A DNA stretch of 64,000 nucleotides from Gammaproteobacteria bacterium (lineage in GTDB: Bacteria; Pseudomonadota; Gammaproteobacteria; Pseudomonadales; Pseudomonadaceae), in NCBI GenBank assembly GCA_018826895.1, contig JAHJYA010000049.1, positions 1 to 64,000 of the forward strand, given 5' to 3'. The translations under genes and the position numbers were made by a program. Of the stretch, positions 8,895-17,949 are shown piece after piece; the stretch's first letter is position 1, and every line of letters begins with the position of its first letter. Under the pieces are notes generated by a model. The model made no database searches, was not told where the DNA came from, and was given only the letters and a program-made list of their open reading frames with translations.

Positions 8895-9938
8895 ATGAAC
8901 ATACTGATCGTAGGCCCCAGCTGGGTCGGTGACATGGTGATGGCGCAGACGCTGTTTCAGTGCCTGAAGCAGCGTCACCCCGAGGCGCAGATCGATGTGC
9001 TGGCGCCCGAGTGGAGCCGGCCGATTCTCGAGCGCATGCCCGAGGTGCGCCGCGCGCTGAGTTTTCCTTTGGGCCATGGCGCGCTTGAGTTGGCCACGCG
9101 CTGGCGCATCGGCAAGTCCCTTGCGGGGCAATACGATCAGGCGATCCTGTTGCCTAACTCGCTGAAATCGGCCCTGGTGCCGTTCTTCGCCGGCATCCCC
9201 AAGCGCACGGGCTGGAAGGGCGAGTTGCGCTACGGCCTGCTCAACGATATCCGCACCCTGGATAAAGACCGCTACCCGCTGATGATCGAGCGCTTTATGG
9301 CGCTGGCGTATGAGCCGGGTGCGTTGCTGGCCAAACCGTATCCGCAGCCGAGCCTGCAAATCGACCCGCAGTCCCGCGAGGCGGCCCTGGCGGCGTTCGG
9401 TTTGACCCTGGATCGACCGGTGCTGGCGCTGTGCCCCGGCGCCGAGTTTGGTGAGGCCAAACGCTGGCCCTCGGACCATTACGCCAAGGTGGCCGAGCTG
9501 AAGATCCGCGCCGGCTGGCAGGTCTGGTTGTTCGGCTCGAAGAACGACCATGCGGTAGGCGAGGCGATTCGTGCGCGGCTGATCCCTGGGCTGCGCGAAG
9601 AAGCGGTCAACCTTGCCGGCGAAACCAGCCTGGCCCAGGCCATCGACCTGATGGCCTGCGCGGCCGCTGTGGTGTCCAACGACTCCGGACTGATGCACGT
9701 GGCCGCGGCGCTGAATCGTCCGCTGGTAGCGGTCTATGGCTCCACCTCGCCGGGCTTTACCCCGCCGCTGGCCGAGCAGGTGGAGGTGGTGCGCCTGGGT
9801 ATTGAATGCAGTCCCTGTTTCGAGCGCACCTGTCGCTACGGTCATTACAATTGCTTGCGCGACCTCAAACCGCGGCCGGTGGTCGAGGCGCTGGAGCGCC
9901 TGGCGGCCGACCCCATCGACCCGGTCGAGAACGACTGA
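8895..9938 (+). CDS. waaF: LPS heptosyltransferase II
   Basis: WaaF adds the second L,D-heptose of the LPS inner core to HepI, using ADP-heptose at the inner membrane. It has 347 residues. The family GT9 N-terminus ILIVGPSWVGDMVMAQ is present, as are the donor-site segments LCPGAEFGEAKRWP and SNDSGLMHVAAAL. It is the first gene of the LPS core operon. Its stop codon overlaps the waaC start (TGATG). Confidence 0.96.
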   Translation: MNILIVGPSWVGDMVMAQTLFQCLKQRHPEAQIDVLAPEWSRPILERMPEVRRALSFPLGHGALELATRWRIGKSLAGQYDQAILLPNSLKSALVPFFAGIPKRTGWKGELRYGLLNDIRTLDKDRYPLMIERFMALAYEPGALLAKPYPQPSLQIDPQSREAALAAFGLTLDRPVLALCPGAEFGEAKRWPSDHYAKVAELKIRAGWQVWLFGSKNDHAVGEAIRARLIPGLREEAVNLAGETSLAQAIDLMACAAAVVSNDSGLMHVAAALNRPLVAVYGSTSPGFTPPLAEQVEVVRLGIECSPCFERTCRYGHYNCLRDLKPRPVVEALERLAADPIDPVEND

Positions 9939-10954
9939 TGCGGGTGCTGCTGATCAAAACCTCGTCGCTGGGCGACGTGGTGCACACCCTGCCGGCCCTC
10001 ACCGACGCCGCGCGCGCCATTCCTGGCATTCGTTTCGACTGGGTGGTGGAGGAGGGCTTTGCCGAGATTCCGGCCTGGCACCCGACTGTCTCCCAAGTCA
10101 TCCCGGTGGCGATCCGCCGCTGGCGCCAGCACCCGCTACGCACCTGGAAATCTGGTGAGTGGAAGCGCTTCAAACAGCGCCTGGACGAAACCAGGTACGA
10201 CCTGGTGATCGATGCGCAAGGCCTGCTCAAAAGTGCCTGGCTGACCCGTTACGTCAAAGCTCCAGTGGCCGGGCTCGACCGCGATTCCGCCCGCGAGCCG
10301 CTGGCCAGCCGCTTCTACGACAGTTGTTATGCGGTGGCCAAGGACCAGCATGCGCTGGAGCGGGTGCGCCAACTGTTCGCCCAGGCCCTGGATTACCCAT
10401 TGCCAGCACGAACCGGCGACTATGGCCTGGACCGCGCCGCTATGGCCGATGCTACGCCACAGCCTTATCTGGTGTTCCTGCACGGCACCACCTGGGCCAG
10501 CAAGCACTGGCCGGAAAACGACTGGCGCGCGCTGGCCGAACGTATGGATGCCCTGGGTTGGGCAGTGCGCCTGCCCTGGGGCAATGCCACCGAAAAGGCT
10601 CGTGCCGAGCGCATCGCCGCTGGGCTTGTGCATGCCGCCGTGCTGCCGAAGCTCAACCTGGCCGGGGTGGCCAAGGTCATCGCCGGCGCCACGGCGTGCG
10701 TCGCGGTCGACACCGGCCTTGGCCACCTGGCCGCGGCGCTGGATGTACCCAGTATTTCCCTGTACGGCCCGACCCTGCCGGGTAAGGTAGGTGCCTACGG
10801 CCGCAGCCAGATACACCTGTGCGCCACCGGACCGGGCGCCGGCAGTGGCGATCGTCAACAACCCTGCTTCGACGGACTGGATGCCGAACGTGTAGGCACC
10901 GAACTGGAGGCGCTGTTGCTGGCACCGCCCGATGTCTTTGAGGAGCGGTACTGA
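9938..10954 (+). CDS. waaC: LPS heptosyltransferase I
   Basis: WaaC attaches the first L,D-heptose to Kdo of Kdo2-lipid A. It is a GT9 enzyme of 338 residues starting MRVLLIKTSSLGDVVHTLPAL, the classic WaaC N-terminus, and it carries the VDTGLGHLAAAL donor motif. The frame is open further upstream, but the ATG at 9938 overlaps the waaF stop and matches the family start. Its stop overlaps waaG in the same way. Confidence 0.96.
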   Translation: MRVLLIKTSSLGDVVHTLPALTDAARAIPGIRFDWVVEEGFAEIPAWHPTVSQVIPVAIRRWRQHPLRTWKSGEWKRFKQRLDETRYDLVIDAQGLLKSAWLTRYVKAPVAGLDRDSAREPLASRFYDSCYAVAKDQHALERVRQLFAQALDYPLPARTGDYGLDRAAMADATPQPYLVFLHGTTWASKHWPENDWRALAERMDALGWAVRLPWGNATEKARAERIAAGLVHAAVLPKLNLAGVAKVIAGATACVAVDTGLGHLAAALDVPSISLYGPTLPGKVGAYGRSQIHLCATGPGAGSGDRQQPCFDGLDAERVGTELEALLLAPPDVFEERY

Positions 10955-12078
10955 TGCAACTGGCTTTTGTCCTCTACAAGTATTTTCCCTACGGCGGCCT
11001 GCAGCGCGACTTTCTGCGTATCGCCCTGGAGTGCCAGGTGCGCGGGCACGCCATCCGCGTGTACACGCCAATCTGGGAAGGCGAGACGCCTGCTGGATTC
11101 GATGTGCGGGTGGCGCCGGTAAAGGCGTTCTTCAACCATCACCGCAACGAGAAATTCAGTGCCTGGCTGGCCGCCGACCTGGCGCGTGACCCAGTCGATC
11201 GCGTGGTGGGGTTCAACAAAATGCCCGGCCTGGACGTCTACTACGCCGCCGACGGCTGCTACGAAGACAAGGCGCAGACCCTGCGCAACCCGCTGTACAA
11301 GCGCTGGGGACGCTATAAGCATTTCGCCGACTACGAGCGCGCGGTGTTTGCGCCTGAGTCGAAGACCGAAATTCTGATGATCTCCGAAGTGCAGCAGCCG
11401 CTGTTTATCCAGCATTACCACACCCCGCTGCAGCGCTTTCACCTGCTGCCGCCGGGCATCGCCCAGGACCGTAGGGCACCGGCCAATGCCGCTGAGATTC
11501 GCGCCGAATTCCGCGCTGAATTCAAGTTGGCTGATAGCGACCTGCTGCTGGTGCAGATAGGCTCCGGCTTCAAGACCAAAGGCCTGGACCGCAGCATCAA
11601 GGCCCTGGCCTCGCTGCCTCACGCTCTAAAGCAGCGCACCCGGTTGATCGCCATCGGCCAGGATGATGCGCGTGCGTACCAGCAGCAGGCCAAGGCCTTG
11701 GGCGTGTCCGAGCAGGTCGAGATCCTTAAAGGACGCAGCGACATCCCGCGTTTTCTGCTTGGCGCCGATCTGTTGATCCACCCCGCCTATAACGAGAACA
11801 CCGGCACCGTATTGCTCGAAGCCCTGGTCGCGGGCCTGCCGGTGCTGGTCACCGAGGTCTGCGGTTATGCCCATTACATCCGCGATGCCGACGCCGGGCG
11901 CGTGCTGCCCAGCCCCTTCGAGCAAGCGCAGCTGGACCGTTACCTCACCGAGATGCTCGCCGACGCCGAGCAGCGCGCGGTCTGGTCGCGTAATGGCCTG
12001 GCGTTCGCCGATACGGCCGATCTGTATTCCATGCCGCAGCGCGCGGCGGACGTGATCCTCGGGCAGGTGCCGGTATGA
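10954..12078 (+). CDS. waaG: LPS core glycosyltransferase WaaG (GT4)
   Basis: WaaG transfers the first outer-core hexose onto HepII; in P. aeruginosa this residue is, from memory, a galactosamine. The protein has 374 residues in a GT-B fold. The N-terminal FVLYKYFPYGGLQRDFLRIA is typical. The C-terminal NENTGTVLLEALVAGLPVLV is the family 4 nucleotide-sugar site (E-x7-E). Its last 4 nt overlap the next start. Confidence 0.94.
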   Translation: MQLAFVLYKYFPYGGLQRDFLRIALECQVRGHAIRVYTPIWEGETPAGFDVRVAPVKAFFNHHRNEKFSAWLAADLARDPVDRVVGFNKMPGLDVYYAADGCYEDKAQTLRNPLYKRWGRYKHFADYERAVFAPESKTEILMISEVQQPLFIQHYHTPLQRFHLLPPGIAQDRRAPANAAEIRAEFRAEFKLADSDLLLVQIGSGFKTKGLDRSIKALASLPHALKQRTRLIAIGQDDARAYQQQAKALGVSEQVEILKGRSDIPRFLLGADLLIHPAYNENTGTVLLEALVAGLPVLVTEVCGYAHYIRDADAGRVLPSPFEQAQLDRYLTEMLADAEQRAVWSRNGLAFADTADLYSMPQRAADVILGQVPV

Positions 12079-12908
12079 CCCTGATTCTCAAGGAACCTTT
12101 CCAGAGCCTGTGGGCTGGCCAGGATCCCTTCGTCGCCGTCGAGGCGTTGCAGGGCCAGGTCTACCGCGAGCTGGAAGGCCGCCGCACGCTGCGCACCGAA
12201 GTCGATGGGCGCGGCTATTTCGTCAAGATTCACCGTGGTATCGGCTGGGGTGAAATCGTCAAGAACCTGGCTAGCCTGCGCCTGCCCGTGCTCGGTGCCG
12301 GTCAGGAGTGGCGGGCGATCGAACGCCTGCAACAGGCCGGCGTGCCGACCATGACCGCTGTGGCCTACGGCGAGCGTGGCAGTAATCCGGCCCGGCAGCA
12401 CTCGTTTATCGTCACCGAAGAGTTGGCGCCGACCACCGACCTTGAGCAATTGACCCTGGGCTGGGACGAGCAAGCGCCGGCGCCGCGACTCAAGCGCGCA
12501 CTGATCGATGAAGTCGCGCGCATGACCGGCGCCATGCACCGCGCTGGGGTCAACCACCGCGACTGTTATATCTGCCATTTCCTCTTGCACACGGACACGC
12601 CGGTGACCGCCGATAACCTGCGCCTGTCACTGATCGACCTGCATCGCGCTCAGGTACGCGCCCAAGTGCCGCGTCGCTGGCGCGACAAGGACCTGGCCGG
12701 GCTGTACTTCTCTGCCCTGCATATCGGCCTGACCCGCGCTGACCGCCTGCGTTTTCTGCGCGCCTATTTCCAGGCTGCCGGTAGCCCCCGCCCGCTGCGC
12801 CAGCTGCTGCGCGACGAAGCGCGGCTGCTGGGCTGGCTGCAACAGCGGGCCGATAAGCTCCTGCAACGCTATGCCCGCAAGTACGCCCCGGGGGCCGTGC
12901 ATGATTGA
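12075..12908 (+). CDS. waaP: LPS core heptose I kinase
   Basis: WaaP phosphorylates O4 of HepI; in P. aeruginosa it is needed for viability and outer-membrane integrity. The 277 residues form an atypical protein-kinase fold with Lys51 (FVKIHRG) for ATP and catalytic Asp163 in HRDCYICHFLL. A second acidic metal-site residue is in SLIDLHRAQ. All key residues are present. ATGA overlap couples it to waaG. Downstream the coupling is interrupted by a 128-nt gap before the GT9-like gene. Confidence 0.96.
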   Translation: MTLILKEPFQSLWAGQDPFVAVEALQGQVYRELEGRRTLRTEVDGRGYFVKIHRGIGWGEIVKNLASLRLPVLGAGQEWRAIERLQQAGVPTMTAVAYGERGSNPARQHSFIVTEELAPTTDLEQLTLGWDEQAPAPRLKRALIDEVARMTGAMHRAGVNHRDCYICHFLLHTDTPVTADNLRLSLIDLHRAQVRAQVPRRWRDKDLAGLYFSALHIGLTRADRLRFLRAYFQAAGSPRPLRQLLRDEARLLGWLQQRADKLLQRYARKYAPGAVHD

Positions 12909-13036
12909 GTGGCGCCTGATGGATGAGACCACACCAGATTTTTCGGCGACCTCACTGGTCGGGCTGGTGTGCAGGGCCGAAAACTTAACCGATGCCAGCA
13001 GTGTTGCGGGGATGCGTTGTGATGCACGAGGTTGAT

Positions 13037-14002
13037 ATGACGCAAATGGATTGGCGGGACAGGTGCGTAACTATTGTTCCGTGCCCTGCCTTGGGTGACG
13101 TGACTATTTATCTGCATCTGGCCTGGTTGTTCAATTTGGCAGGCGCGCGCGTACGTTTTGTCAGCAATACCTTGTTCCCGGCCCGGGAGTATTTCGACTG
13201 GTTGCAGGTAGACCCCAGCGATTGCGTAGATTTAATAGCGTTGTCCGAAAGCAGTGATTTGGTCGTCAGTTACATCAACTGGCTGACCCAGGATGCCTCG
13301 CGTGTAAATGCGCTTCTGGAATGCAGCAATATTGCCTTCGTTACCGCCAAAAAAATCTCCTCTCGCCTTGATGTCGATGGGCGTGCCGTGCGAGTAGGGG
13401 AGCACACCTTGCCAGGCGCGAGCCGCGCACTTTGTCTGCAGTCGCGCTCCGGCCTGAATATGGTGCAGTGGGTCGAGCAGTACGCCTCTGCGGTCTACGG
13501 CCTGCATGCCCGTCAGCCTATGCAGCTTCGTCGTCTGGTTAATTGCCCTGAGTCGCGGCGGCGTGTGGCTATCTTCCCGACAACCCCTCACCTGAAGAAG
13601 AACTATTCGCCCAGGGGCTTTCGCTGGTTAGCGCGACGCCTTCTGGCTAAAGGTTGGTTAGTCGAGTTTGTCGGCATGCCGCATGAGCAGGAGCTACTGA
13701 AACAAACCTATGCTGATTTTCCTGTGCATGCATTCGCTGATATCCGTGGCTTGATGGATTACCTGAGCACGTGCTCGGTTGTCGTGAGCAACGATTCGGG
13801 AGGCGGCCATCTTGGTTCTTTAATGGGGCTGCGCAGCTTCACCGTCACTCGCAAGCAGGCAGATTTTGTCTGGCGCCCCGGTTTCAATGAGAACAACCAG
13901 GTATTGGCGCCGCTCCTGAGCTTCAAGCTGTTGGGCCGTTATGTGTGGCGCCCCTTCGTGCCGCTCTGGCGTATTACGTCCCGACTGGGAGGCGCGCGCT
14001 GA
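13037..14002 (+). CDS. Putative GT9-like (heptosyltransferase-type) glycosyltransferase
   Basis: The 321-residue protein has the GT9 layout. An N-terminal strand, VTIVPCPALGDVTIYLHLAW, replaces the usual GD motif region, and SNDSGGGHLGSLMGLRSF is the C-terminal ADP-sugar site. The likely role is addition of a sugar to the LPS core. The ATG at 13037 is preferred because GAGG lies 5 nt before it; in-frame ATGs at 12992 and 13022 lack a good site. The 128-nt spacer and the gene look less GC-rich than the neighbours, and from memory it has no counterpart between waaP and wapP in PAO1. This suggests an acquired gene. Donor and acceptor are unknown. Confidence 0.7.
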   Translation: MTQMDWRDRCVTIVPCPALGDVTIYLHLAWLFNLAGARVRFVSNTLFPAREYFDWLQVDPSDCVDLIALSESSDLVVSYINWLTQDASRVNALLECSNIAFVTAKKISSRLDVDGRAVRVGEHTLPGASRALCLQSRSGLNMVQWVEQYASAVYGLHARQPMQLRRLVNCPESRRRVAIFPTTPHLKKNYSPRGFRWLARRLLAKGWLVEFVGMPHEQELLKQTYADFPVHAFADIRGLMDYLSTCSVVVSNDSGGGHLGSLMGLRSFTVTRKQADFVWRPGFNENNQVLAPLLSFKLLGRYVWRPFVPLWRITSRLGGAR

Positions 14003-14736
14003 TGGCCGAGTGGTCGCTCTTTCCAGAATACTCGGAGCGCAAGGCTGAGTTTGGTTCCCTGGATGCCGTTTTTGCCCTTGAAGGCGAGTGGGTAACGTCG
14101 GACCCCTTGTCCGAAGTACGTCGTGTGGAACTGGGTGGGATTCGCTATTACGTCAAGCGCTATCATGGTGCCGGCAAGGGCCTGCGGCGCTTTATCGGGC
14201 GCCCGCGGGTCAAGGCTGAATGGCAGAATCTGCGGCACTTCGAGCGTTGGGGTATTCCCACCGCGCCCATTGTGGCGCATGGGCTAGAGCGCCAGGCTGG
14301 CTCTTTCGTGCGCGGCGCGTTGATCACCCAGGAGCTGCGCGGCACCGAAGACCTCGCGCAGTTGGCGAATACAGGTGACCCACGCCTGCGCGACCGGGTT
14401 TGGGTCGCGCGGGTTAGCGATCAGCTCGCGGCGGCGACGCGGACCCTGCATGACCACCATTTCACCCACAATGATTTGAAATGGCGCAACCTGCTGGTCG
14501 ATGAGGAAGGGCGGTTGTACCTGATCGACTGCCCGACAGGCGCCTTCTGGTGGGGGCCGTTGTTACGTCACCGCATCGTCAAGGACCTGGCCTGCCTGGA
14601 CAAGGTGGCCAAGTACCAACTGTCGCGCACTCAGCGCCTGCGTTTCTTTCTGACATACCGCGAGCGTGAACGCCTGAACGCGGCTGATAAAGCCTGTATT
14701 CGCCAGGTACTGGATTACTTCGAGGGTCGTGAATGA
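14002..14736 (+). CDS. wapP: LPS core heptose kinase, WapP-like
   Basis: This 244-residue protein of the WaaP/Kdo kinase superfamily corresponds in size and place to P. aeruginosa PA5008 (WapP), which is thought to phosphorylate HepII. The catalytic loop HNDLKWRNLL and the metal-binding LIDCPTG are both intact, and YYVKRYHG supplies the ATP lysine. Start and stop overlap the neighbouring genes (TGATG upstream, ATGA downstream). Function is inferred from family and position. Confidence 0.85.
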   Translation: MAEWSLFPEYSERKAEFGSLDAVFALEGEWVTSDPLSEVRRVELGGIRYYVKRYHGAGKGLRRFIGRPRVKAEWQNLRHFERWGIPTAPIVAHGLERQAGSFVRGALITQELRGTEDLAQLANTGDPRLRDRVWVARVSDQLAAATRTLHDHHFTHNDLKWRNLLVDEEGRLYLIDCPTGAFWWGPLLRHRIVKDLACLDKVAKYQLSRTQRLRFFLTYRERERLNAADKACIRQVLDYFEGRE

Positions 14737-15479
14737 AGGATTTCATTGCGCCTCAGGACCAGGCGTTATTGCAGCGCCATGGCCTGGCAGATTTCGAGTC
14801 GCTGTGGGCGCTGGAGCTGGCGCCGGTCGACGCGCCGAATACGGCGCGTGGTGGCTGGAGCAGTGTCTATCGCCTGCAGCTCGACGAGGCGGCGTTCTAC
14901 CTGAAACGGCAGAGTAATTACCTGACCCGCAGCCTGCGCCGCCCCCTTGGCGAGCCGACTTTCGCCCGCGAATTTCGCAACATCGAGCGTTACCGTAGCC
15001 TGGCGATTCCGGCATTGCAGGCCGCGTTCTTCGGTGAACGTCGGATCAATGGCGAGCAGCGCGCAGTCCTGCTGACCCGTGCTCTGGATGACTGGCAGGA
15101 TCTCGATTATTGGCTACAGGGTTGGCCACAGCACTCTGGTGCCCTGCGTGAGGCCATTCTAAAAGCCTGTGGTGAGCTTGCGGCTCGCCTGCACCTGGCT
15201 GGCCAGGTGCATGGCTGTTTCTACCCCAAGCATATTTTTCTGCGCCAGCAGGGCGAGCATTTCGAGGCCTGTCTGATCGACTTGGAGAAGACGCGGCCGG
15301 CTTGGCTGGGTCAACGGGACCGGGTCAGAGATCTCGAGCCTCTGCTGCGCCGGGCAACGATATGGTGCGATCAGGAGGTCCGTCAGTTTTTGACTGCCTA
15401 TCTGGCCCGACAGGCTGATGTGGCGCAGTGGTTCGAGCAGTTGACGCAGCGCCGGCGAAACAAGGAGAACCGTGCATGA
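14733..15479 (+). CDS. Kinase-like LPS core protein with altered catalytic loop (PA5007-like)
   Basis: A 248-residue member of the WaaP-like kinase superfamily. The ATP lysine region FYLKRQSNY is present and a metal-site motif LIDLEKTRP is kept. The catalytic loop, however, reads HGCFYPKHIF, with no Asp at the usual HxD place. It may be a pseudokinase or use another residue. ATGA overlaps on both sides tie it to wapP and to the two-domain kinase. From memory PA5007 has the same position. Confidence 0.8.
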   Translation: MKDFIAPQDQALLQRHGLADFESLWALELAPVDAPNTARGGWSSVYRLQLDEAAFYLKRQSNYLTRSLRRPLGEPTFAREFRNIERYRSLAIPALQAAFFGERRINGEQRAVLLTRALDDWQDLDYWLQGWPQHSGALREAILKACGELAARLHLAGQVHGCFYPKHIFLRQQGEHFEACLIDLEKTRPAWLGQRDRVRDLEPLLRRATIWCDQEVRQFLTAYLARQADVAQWFEQLTQRRRNKENRA

Positions 15480-16906
15480 ACCTGGTTGAGCTGGTTCGTG
15501 CCGGGCGCTCACCGGCTTTGCCGATGACCCTGCAATTGGCTGAAGGTGGCGAGGGCTGCGTGCTGCAGATCAGCCGCTGGCTGCGCGTGCTGCCAGGGCA
15601 GCGGTATGTCGCGCAGGCGCAGTGGCAGGGGCGTCCCGTGCTGGCCAAGCTGTTGGTTGGGGCGCGCGCGGCGCGCCAGTTTCAGCGTGAGCAGCAGGGT
15701 GCGCTGGCGTTGGCCGCACAAGGCGTGGACACGCCCGCGCTGCTTACGGCTGTAGAAAATAGTCAGGGCGCCTGGCTGCTGTTCGACTACCTCGACGGCG
15801 CGCAGAGCCTGGCTGAGGCCTGGGATGCCGTCGCACATGAGGCGCCTTGTAGTGATGCCCAGCAGCAGGTCCTGGGCGAAGCCCTGGGCGCCATCGCCCA
15901 GTTGCACCGCGCTGGCCTGTGGCAGGATGACCTGCATCTGGACAACCTGATGCGCCATGCCGGGCGGCTGTATGTGGTCGACGGCGGCGGCGTGCGTGTC
16001 GAGGCGCCGGGGCAGGCGCTGTCACGCGAGCGAGTGCTGGCCAACCTGGGGACGTTCTTCGCGCAACTGCCCGCGTCCCTGGAGCCCTTTATCGAAGAGC
16101 TGCTGGTGCATTACCTGCTGGTCAATGGTGAGCATGCGCTGCCGCTGGAGGCGCTGCTCAAGGAGATCGCTACAGTGCGACGCTGGCGTCTGCGCGATTA
16201 CCTGCGCAAGATCGCCCGCGACTGCAGTCTGTTCGCGGTCGAGCGAGGGGCATCGCTGCTGCGTGCCGTGCGCCGCGATACGCTGGGTGCATTAGCGCCG
16301 GTATTGGCTGATCCTGATGGCGCGATTGCCACAGGTCAGTCACTCAAGCAAGGCGGCTCGGCGACCGTGGCGCGTATCGAGGCGGGTGGGCGAACCTGGG
16401 TGATCAAGCGCTACAACATCAAGAACTTCATGCATTGGCTTAAACGCTGCTGGCGTCCGAGCCGCGCCTGGCATAGCTGGGTTGCCGGGCATCACCTGAC
16501 GCAGATAGGTATCGCCACACCGGCACCGGTGGCGGTCATCGAACGGCGGCGCTTCTGGCTGCGCGAGCGCGCCTATCTGATCAATGCCTACAGTGAGGGG
16601 CACGATCTGTTCCAACTGCTCGGCCATGACGGTGGTGAGCCGCCGGCTGCGGCTGTTGGCGAGGCGCTTTGCCAACTGTTCACCCAACTGGCCGCGGCGC
16701 GGATCAGCCATGGCGACCTCAAGGCCACCAATCTACTCTGGGACAATGGCCGCATTGCGCTGATCGATCTGGATGCACTGTGTGTGCATCGCCGCCATTC
16801 GAGCTGGCAGCGTGCTGCGGTTGCTGACCGGGCGCGGTTTATCCGTAATTGGCCGAGCTCAAGCCCGCTTGCCAATTGGTTCGAGCACAATCTGCCGACG
16901 CCCTGA
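15476..16906 (+). CDS. wapQ: Two-domain LPS core kinase (PA5006/WapQ-like)
   Basis: A 476-residue protein with two WaaP/RIO-like kinase units in tandem. The N-terminal unit has LWQDDLHLDNLM and YVVDGGGVR at about 140-170. The C-terminal unit has FMHWLKR, HGDLKATNLLW and ALIDLDAL at about 405-435. Both catalytic loops keep their Asp and Asn. It probably phosphorylates core heptoses or supports WapP. It overlaps the preceding gene by ATGA and is followed by a 73-nt gap, after which the gene order departs from PAO1. The symbol is assigned by position and is tentative. Confidence 0.8.
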   Translation: MNLVELVRAGRSPALPMTLQLAEGGEGCVLQISRWLRVLPGQRYVAQAQWQGRPVLAKLLVGARAARQFQREQQGALALAAQGVDTPALLTAVENSQGAWLLFDYLDGAQSLAEAWDAVAHEAPCSDAQQQVLGEALGAIAQLHRAGLWQDDLHLDNLMRHAGRLYVVDGGGVRVEAPGQALSRERVLANLGTFFAQLPASLEPFIEELLVHYLLVNGEHALPLEALLKEIATVRRWRLRDYLRKIARDCSLFAVERGASLLRAVRRDTLGALAPVLADPDGAIATGQSLKQGGSATVARIEAGGRTWVIKRYNIKNFMHWLKRCWRPSRAWHSWVAGHHLTQIGIATPAPVAVIERRRFWLRERAYLINAYSEGHDLFQLLGHDGGEPPAAAVGEALCQLFTQLAAARISHGDLKATNLLWDNGRIALIDLDALCVHRRHSSWQRAAVADRARFIRNWPSSSPLANWFEHNLPTP

Positions 16907-16979
16907 GGCATACCCATGTGGCCGCACTGCGCTTTATCGTCGTTCAGTACAGTCACCCTCAGGGCCATAGAGGTTGCCG

Positions 16980-17906
16980 ATGCAGTCGATTGAGGATGAT
17001 TGGCTGGCGTTAGCGCCCGCAACGATACGTCTGAGTATCATCATTCCGTCCTATAACTACGCGCACCTGTTACCGCGCGCGTTGGCGGCAGTCGGCGTGC
17101 AGCTTTCATCTGTTTGCGAGCTAGTCGTCATTGATGATGGCTCCACCGATGCCACGGCGCAGGTGTTACGCGAGACGCCGATCAAGGGCCGAGCAGGGTA
17201 TCTGCGGCAGGCTAATCAGGGCCCTTCGGCGGCGCGTAACCAGGGGCTCACGCTGGCGCGTGGCGAGTGGGTGATGTTTGTTGATGCCGATGATGAGCTG
17301 CTGCCTGATGCTTTGGCACGGGTTCTGGCGCACCTGCAGGCAGCGCCGGAGACTGACTTTTTGCTTGGTGGCCATATCAGTTGCCGTCCCGATGGTCGCC
17401 GCCGCGTGCACGGGCCCGGCCGTCTCGCTGGAACGGCCGAGCAGCGGCTACAGGACTTGCTGTTCGACAAGCGCATCGCCATTAGCCACGGCTGCTCGGT
17501 ATTCCGTCACGAGCGCGTCGCGCAGCGGCCCTATCCGCTCGGGTTGCGCCAGGGGGAGGACATCGCCGTGTTCGCCTTTATGCTGATGAGCCCAGCAGTG
17601 GCGCTGATCGAGACACCGCTGGTGGTGATTCATAAACATCCGAAAAGCCTGCGGCACGGGCCAGTATTGGAGCCCGATCATTGTGAGCTGATGGTCGAGG
17701 CGGTCTTTCATCATCTGCCGTCAGCCCTGCAGCGCTGGCGTGGTATGTATCTGGCACAATGCCGTTTGTCGATGTTCCGGCGCTGTTACCAGGCAGGGCG
17801 TAAGCCTGAGGCGCTGCAGCACTACAAGCAGGCGTTCGCCTTGGCACCAAGGCGGGCATTGCGTTGGGGCTACCTGTCAAAAGTCATGCGGCTCTTACTG
17901 CGCTAG
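16980..17906 (+). CDS. Family 2 glycosyltransferase
   Basis: A 308-residue GT-A enzyme. The N-terminus has LSIIIPSYNYAHLLPRAL and VIDDGSTDAT, and the DxD-type VDADDE lies near residue 100. It has no membrane segments, so it probably works on the cytoplasmic face on lipid A-core. The ATG at 16980 has AGAGGT six nt before it. It is the first of three genes (to 19991) that appear inserted between the core kinases and the carbamoyltransferase. The sugar transferred cannot be told from sequence. Confidence 0.85.
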   Translation: MQSIEDDWLALAPATIRLSIIIPSYNYAHLLPRALAAVGVQLSSVCELVVIDDGSTDATAQVLRETPIKGRAGYLRQANQGPSAARNQGLTLARGEWVMFVDADDELLPDALARVLAHLQAAPETDFLLGGHISCRPDGRRRVHGPGRLAGTAEQRLQDLLFDKRIAISHGCSVFRHERVAQRPYPLGLRQGEDIAVFAFMLMSPAVALIETPLVVIHKHPKSLRHGPVLEPDHCELMVEAVFHHLPSALQRWRGMYLAQCRLSMFRRCYQAGRKPEALQHYKQAFALAPRRALRWGYLSKVMRLLLR

Positions 17907-17949
17907 ACCAGCGGCGATAACAATAAAATCAGCTACACCGGGGTTGGTA

